Shown: piece after piece, positions 12,922-16,125 of the stretch | How positions within the stretch are numbered: the stretch's first letter is position 1 | Layout: each line of letters begins with the position of its first letter | NCBI GenBank assembly: GCA_023430045.1 | Contig: JAEZCF010000022.1 | Location: forward strand, 1-16,125 | Length of the DNA stretch: 16,125 bases | Source of the DNA: Pseudomonadota bacterium | GTDB lineage: Bacteria > Pseudomonadota > Gammaproteobacteria > Xanthomonadales > Xanthomonadaceae | Direction: 5' to 3' | The notes under the pieces: generated by a model | Database searches by the model: none | Seen by the model: only the letters and a program-made list of their open reading frames with translations | What the model was told of the DNA's origin: nothing | Program-made: the position numbers and the translations under genes

Positions 12922-15900
12922 ATGAAAAAAACCATACGCACGCACGGTCGCCGGACCCTTTCGACGGCAATCGCATTCGCCCTGGTCGCCGCTGCGGCAC
13001 CGGCGTCGGTCCTGGCCCAGGACGCCGCCACCCCGCCCGCCAGCGAACAGAACCCCAGCGCCACCACGCTGGACAGCGTCAACGTCACCGGCTACCGCTA
13101 CGCCATTGAAAAGAGCCTGCAGCAGAAGCGCGATGCCAATGCCGTGGTGGAAGTCATCACCGCCGAGGACGTCGGCAAGTTCCCGGACAAGAACGTGGCC
13201 GACGCGCTGCAGCGCGTGCCGGGCGTGGTCATCACCCGCGACGGCGGCGAAGGCAAGAACGTCAGCGTGCGCGGCCTGGATTCGGACCTCACCCTGACCC
13301 AGTTGAACGGCAACTACATCGCCACCTCGGAAAGCAACAACGAGGCATCGCGCTCGTTCAACTACACCCTGCTGCCGTCGAACATGCTGGAAAGCGCCGA
13401 GCTGTTCAAATCGCCGGAAGCCCGCATCGACGAGGGCGGCATCGGCGGCACGGTCATCCTGCATACGCGTCGTCCGCTGGAGATGGAATCCAACTCCGGC
13501 TTCGTCAACCTGGAAGGCGTCTCCTCCGATACCAGCGATGGCATGGATCCGCAGGTATCGGCGATGTATTCCTGGCACAGCCAGGACGAACGCTTCGGCG
13601 TGCTGATCGGTGCGACGAAACAGAAGCGCACCAACCGCAGCATGGAAGTGCAGGCCTCCGATTACCAGTGGTACGGGGACGATTACGATGCCATGCCGGC
13701 ACAGGACGTCAACGGCCGCCCGATGGAACAGGGCGGCATCGCGTACTGGTGGGGCGAGTCGGGCTTCTACAACCAGTCCGGCGATTACATGACGAACTTC
13801 TTCATGCCCACCTCGGTGGCGTTCGGCGTGCGCGAGCAGCAGCGCGAGCGTACCGGCGGCCAGCTGACGTTCCAGTTCAAGCCGGCCGACAACCTCACGC
13901 TGACGGCGAACTACTTCCGCTTCGAACTGCAGGAAGACTACATCCTCAACCAGGCCAAGATTCCGGAATGGAACATCGCCCGCTACAACGGCGATGGCAA
14001 CTGGGCCGGCGGGCGCCTGGTGAACGGCATGCAGTTCGATCGCAGCGGCACCATCGTCACCGGCGCGCAGTATGAAAAGCTGGCTGGAAAGACGTACTAC
14101 TGCAGCGAGGAACAGGCTGCGGCCGCGGGCCTGCCGCCGGGTGGCTGGGGCCCTGACGACTGCACCGTGCCCACGCCGCAGCTGTCCGGCGCCTACAGCC
14201 GCGAAGAAGCCCTTTCGCAGACCGGCGACCTGACCGTGGACTGGGAAATCAGCCCGCTGAGCAAGGTCACCTTCAAGGGTGGCCGCACCTGGTCCGAAGG
14301 CGGACCGTCGATGAACTTCCGCATGTCGGCCAAGCCGCGCCGCCAGGTGGATGGCGTATGGCAGGCCGGCAACCAGTACAGCGCATGGGATTTCACCGGC
14401 ACGCCGTCGGCGACCTTCTCGCCGGATCTGCAGGAACAGCTGATGGCCGGTATCGCCGAGATCGATACCGGCTCCACCGATTCGTCCTGGCGCGAAACCA
14501 GCATCGAGCAGAACTACTTCCAGGCCGATTTCACCCGCCTGTTCGAAAGCGGCTGGCTGGATTCCATCCAGATGGGCGTGAAGTATCGTGACGGCAAGGT
14601 CCACCGCAATACCGGCAACACCTACTGGGTGTGCCAGGGCGCTGACCCGGCCGACTACGAGGCGCGCTACCAGTACAAGAACTGTGCCGATCCGGAAAAG
14701 GAAATCGGACAGCCCGGCTTCTTCCTGTCCAGCCCGATCGACAACATCGCCGGTGGCTTCAACGCCAACGTGATGCCGGGCATCAACTATCCGGCCTATA
14801 TCGACTATCTGAACAACCGCTACGGCGGCATGCAGAACCGTCGCGAGCCGGACTTCGTCTACGACGTCAACGAAAAGATCTACTCCACCTACTTCCAGGC
14901 CAACTTCCGTACCGAGCGCCTGCGCGGCAATGTCGGCGTGCGTGTCGCCCAGACCCGCCAGAACGCATCGTCCAGCGATTCGGTGGAACGCTTCATGGAT
15001 TATTTCGTGGATGGCGCCGACGGCAACCCGCTGGCCTGTCCTCCGGGCGGCGCACCGGCCGGTACGGTGTGCGAATCCGGTTTCGTGCGTTCGGACGTGC
15101 GCGAAAAGACCTACGAGACATCCTCGCTGTCCAAGACCTACACCGACGTGTTGCCCAGCTTCAACATCGCCTGGGACATCACCGACAACATCGTGCTGCG
15201 CGGTGCGGCGTCCAAGGTCATCGCGCGTCCGGGCTACACCAGCATCGCCTATCCGGGTGGCCTGCAGTACATCAGCGAGGAATACAGCAACGACCGTCGC
15301 GTGGCCGGTGGCACCACCACGCCGGGCTGGTACGGCAACGGCAGCAACAAGCAGCTGGAACCGTTCGAGGCGCTGCAGTACGACCTGGGCGTGGAGTGGT
15401 ACTTCAAGCCGGGTTCGGTTGCCGGCGTGGCACTGTTCCGCAAGGACGTGGACAACTTCACCGTGCCGGTGGTGGCCGACCTGCAGATGGAAGTGGGCGG
15501 CGAGACCGTCACGGTGCAGGACTACGAGACCGAGGCCAACGGCCGCGACGGCGTCTCGCAGGGCGTTGAAGTGTATGGCCAGTACACATTCGACTTTGGA
15601 CTGGGCGTGCAGGCCAACTACACCTACAACGACACCAACCTGGCATCTATCGTGCTCGACGGCGAAAGCATCGGCGCCTCGCCGCTGGTGGGCAGCGCGA
15701 AGAACCAGGCCAACGTCACCGTGTTCTACGAGAACGACCGGTTCCTGGCGCGTGCCTCGTACAACCGTCGTGGCGAAGTGGTGGGCGGCCTGAACAACGG
15801 CATGACCATCTACACCGAGCCCTACGATCAGCTCGATCTCAACGCTGCGTACAACATCACCGACGCGCTGACGGTGACGGCCTCGGTGCTCAACGCCACC

Positions 15901-16005
15901 AAGTCCGAGCAGCGCACGCACCTGGGCAGTGACACCGACGCCCGCCTGCTGTCGAACATCTATACCGGTCGCCAGCTGTATGTCGGCCTGAACTGGAAGT
16001 TCTGA
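12922..16005 (+). CDS. TonB-dependent outer-membrane receptor
   Basis: This 1027-residue receptor has a signal peptide (MKKTIRTHGRR, hydrophobic core to about 28, cleavage after SVLA at 32), a TonB-box-like LDSVNVTG (50-57), a plug domain (about 60-190, with DVGKFPDKNVADALQRVPGV at 83-102 and NVSVRGLDSDLTLTQLNG at 113-130) and a beta barrel ending in aromatic F1027 (LYVGLNWKF). The large size and the LPSNMLESAELFKSPEARIDEGGIGG stretch in the plug are typical of the carbohydrate-type receptors abundant in Xanthomonadaceae. It probably imports mannose-containing oligosaccharides for the periplasmic mannosidases. The ATG at 12922 is preceded by AGGAG with 9-nt spacing; the open frame upstream to 12646 is control DNA. 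Six cysteines occur as three close pairs (394/414, 571/588, 706/717), probably loop disulfides. The exact ligand is inferred from context only. Confidence 0.94.
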   Translation: MKKTIRTHGRRTLSTAIAFALVAAAAPASVLAQDAATPPASEQNPSATTLDSVNVTGYRYAIEKSLQQKRDANAVVEVITAEDVGKFPDKNVADALQRVPGVVITRDGGEGKNVSVRGLDSDLTLTQLNGNYIATSESNNEASRSFNYTLLPSNMLESAELFKSPEARIDEGGIGGTVILHTRRPLEMESNSGFVNLEGVSSDTSDGMDPQVSAMYSWHSQDERFGVLIGATKQKRTNRSMEVQASDYQWYGDDYDAMPAQDVNGRPMEQGGIAYWWGESGFYNQSGDYMTNFFMPTSVAFGVREQQRERTGGQLTFQFKPADNLTLTANYFRFELQEDYILNQAKIPEWNIARYNGDGNWAGGRLVNGMQFDRSGTIVTGAQYEKLAGKTYYCSEEQAAAAGLPPGGWGPDDCTVPTPQLSGAYSREEALSQTGDLTVDWEISPLSKVTFKGGRTWSEGGPSMNFRMSAKPRRQVDGVWQAGNQYSAWDFTGTPSATFSPDLQEQLMAGIAEIDTGSTDSSWRETSIEQNYFQADFTRLFESGWLDSIQMGVKYRDGKVHRNTGNTYWVCQGADPADYEARYQYKNCADPEKEIGQPGFFLSSPIDNIAGGFNANVMPGINYPAYIDYLNNRYGGMQNRREPDFVYDVNEKIYSTYFQANFRTERLRGNVGVRVAQTRQNASSSDSVERFMDYFVDGADGNPLACPPGGAPAGTVCESGFVRSDVREKTYETSSLSKTYTDVLPSFNIAWDITDNIVLRGAASKVIARPGYTSIAYPGGLQYISEEYSNDRRVAGGTTTPGWYGNGSNKQLEPFEALQYDLGVEWYFKPGSVAGVALFRKDVDNFTVPVVADLQMEVGGETVTVQDYETEANGRDGVSQGVEVYGQYTFDFGLGVQANYTYNDTNLASIVLDGESIGASPLVGSAKNQANVTVFYENDRFLARASYNRRGEVVGGLNNGMTIYTEPYDQLDLNAAYNITDALTVTASVLNATKSEQRTHLGSDTDARLLSNIYTGRQLYVGLNWKF

Positions 16006-16008
16006 GGC

Positions 16009-16038
16009 AAGGGAGCCGGGCCCTGCCCGGCTGCCCTT
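16009..16038 (+). terminator. Hairpin after the receptor gene, possible terminator
   Basis: AGCCGGGC (16014-16021) pairs with GCCCGGCT (16025-16032) around CCT. After a one-base bulge the stem extends with AAGGG/CCCTT to 13 bp. It starts 3 nt after the receptor stop codon. Only TTAAT follows, not a proper T-run, so it may be a weak terminator or an mRNA-end stabiliser. Confidence 0.45.
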
Positions 16039-16046
16039 AATCGCGC

Positions 16047-16069
16047 AGCGGGGCAGAGCCCCGCTCTAC
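16047..16069 (-). repeat. SMAG element at the window's right end
   Basis: On the - strand GTAG (16069-16066) is followed by arms AGCGGGGC/GCCCCGCT (16065-16047) with a 3-nt loop. A second GTAGAGCC begins at 16083 on the + strand, but its stem is imperfect (GCCGG 16088-16092 with CCGGC 16100-16104), so only a degenerate partner is present. No gene is visible from 16006 to the window end. Confidence 0.75.
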
Positions 16070-16125
16070 AGGGCAAGGTCGCGTAGAGCCGGGGTCGGGC
16101 CGGCGGGCGTGGTGGGTGACGGGGG

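Noticed and set aside
12889..15921. 1010-codon - strand frame opposite the TonB receptor
   Set aside because: Antisense to a receptor with signal peptide, plug and barrel; no domain in the shadow protein.
1..16125. CRISPR array, tRNA or rRNA
   Set aside because: No regularly spaced direct repeats with unique spacers and no cloverleaf or rRNA signature were seen on reading both strands.

Overview
The window is about 16 kb of GC-rich chromosome, most likely from a Stenotrophomonas (S. maltophilia group) or a close Xanthomonadaceae relative. This rests on gene content and on at least six copies of a 23-bp palindrome: the tetranucleotide GTAG, an 8-bp stem arm, a 3-nt loop and the second arm. 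That design matches the GTAG-headed SMAG repeats described in S. maltophilia. No tRNA, rRNA, insertion sequence, prophage or CRISPR array is visible.

Left block (1-2422, + strand): a gene-free leader rich in inverted repeats (1-351), then mtnB, mtnD and mtnC. These are three consecutive enzymes of methionine salvage, converting methylthioribulose-1-phosphate to the keto-acid precursor of methionine. mtnD and mtnC are 3 nt apart. mtnB is separated from mtnD by 172 bp holding palindromes.

Right block (2504-16005): a mannoside-utilisation locus. Read along the - strand it encodes a secreted GH92 alpha-mannosidase, a LacI-type regulator, an FHS-family sugar:H+ symporter, a PfkB-type sugar kinase, an AGE-family mannose isomerase/epimerase and a secreted GH2 beta-mannosidase. 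A 1027-aa TonB-dependent receptor is divergent on the + strand. Inferred flow: the receptor takes up mannose-containing glycans across the outer membrane, the two periplasmic mannosidases release mannose, the symporter imports it, the isomerase makes fructose and the kinase makes fructose-6-phosphate. The alpha- plus beta-mannosidase pairing suits high-mannose or complex N-glycans, and resembles in outline the N-glycan (nix) cluster known from Xanthomonas campestris.

The 429-bp divergent spacer (12493-12921) between GH92 and the receptor carries two copies of a LacI-type pseudo-palindrome (core TTTAGATCGAT), centred 158 bp apart, plus a 21-bp near-perfect tandem repeat. These are good candidates for operators of the locus's own LacI regulator. 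The beta-mannosidase gene is bracketed by two SMAG dimers that are mirror images of each other, and one supplies its stop codon.

Protein families are clear for every gene. Exact substrates (mannose versus mannobiose, glycosidic linkage, which glycan) and all regulatory assignments are inference.
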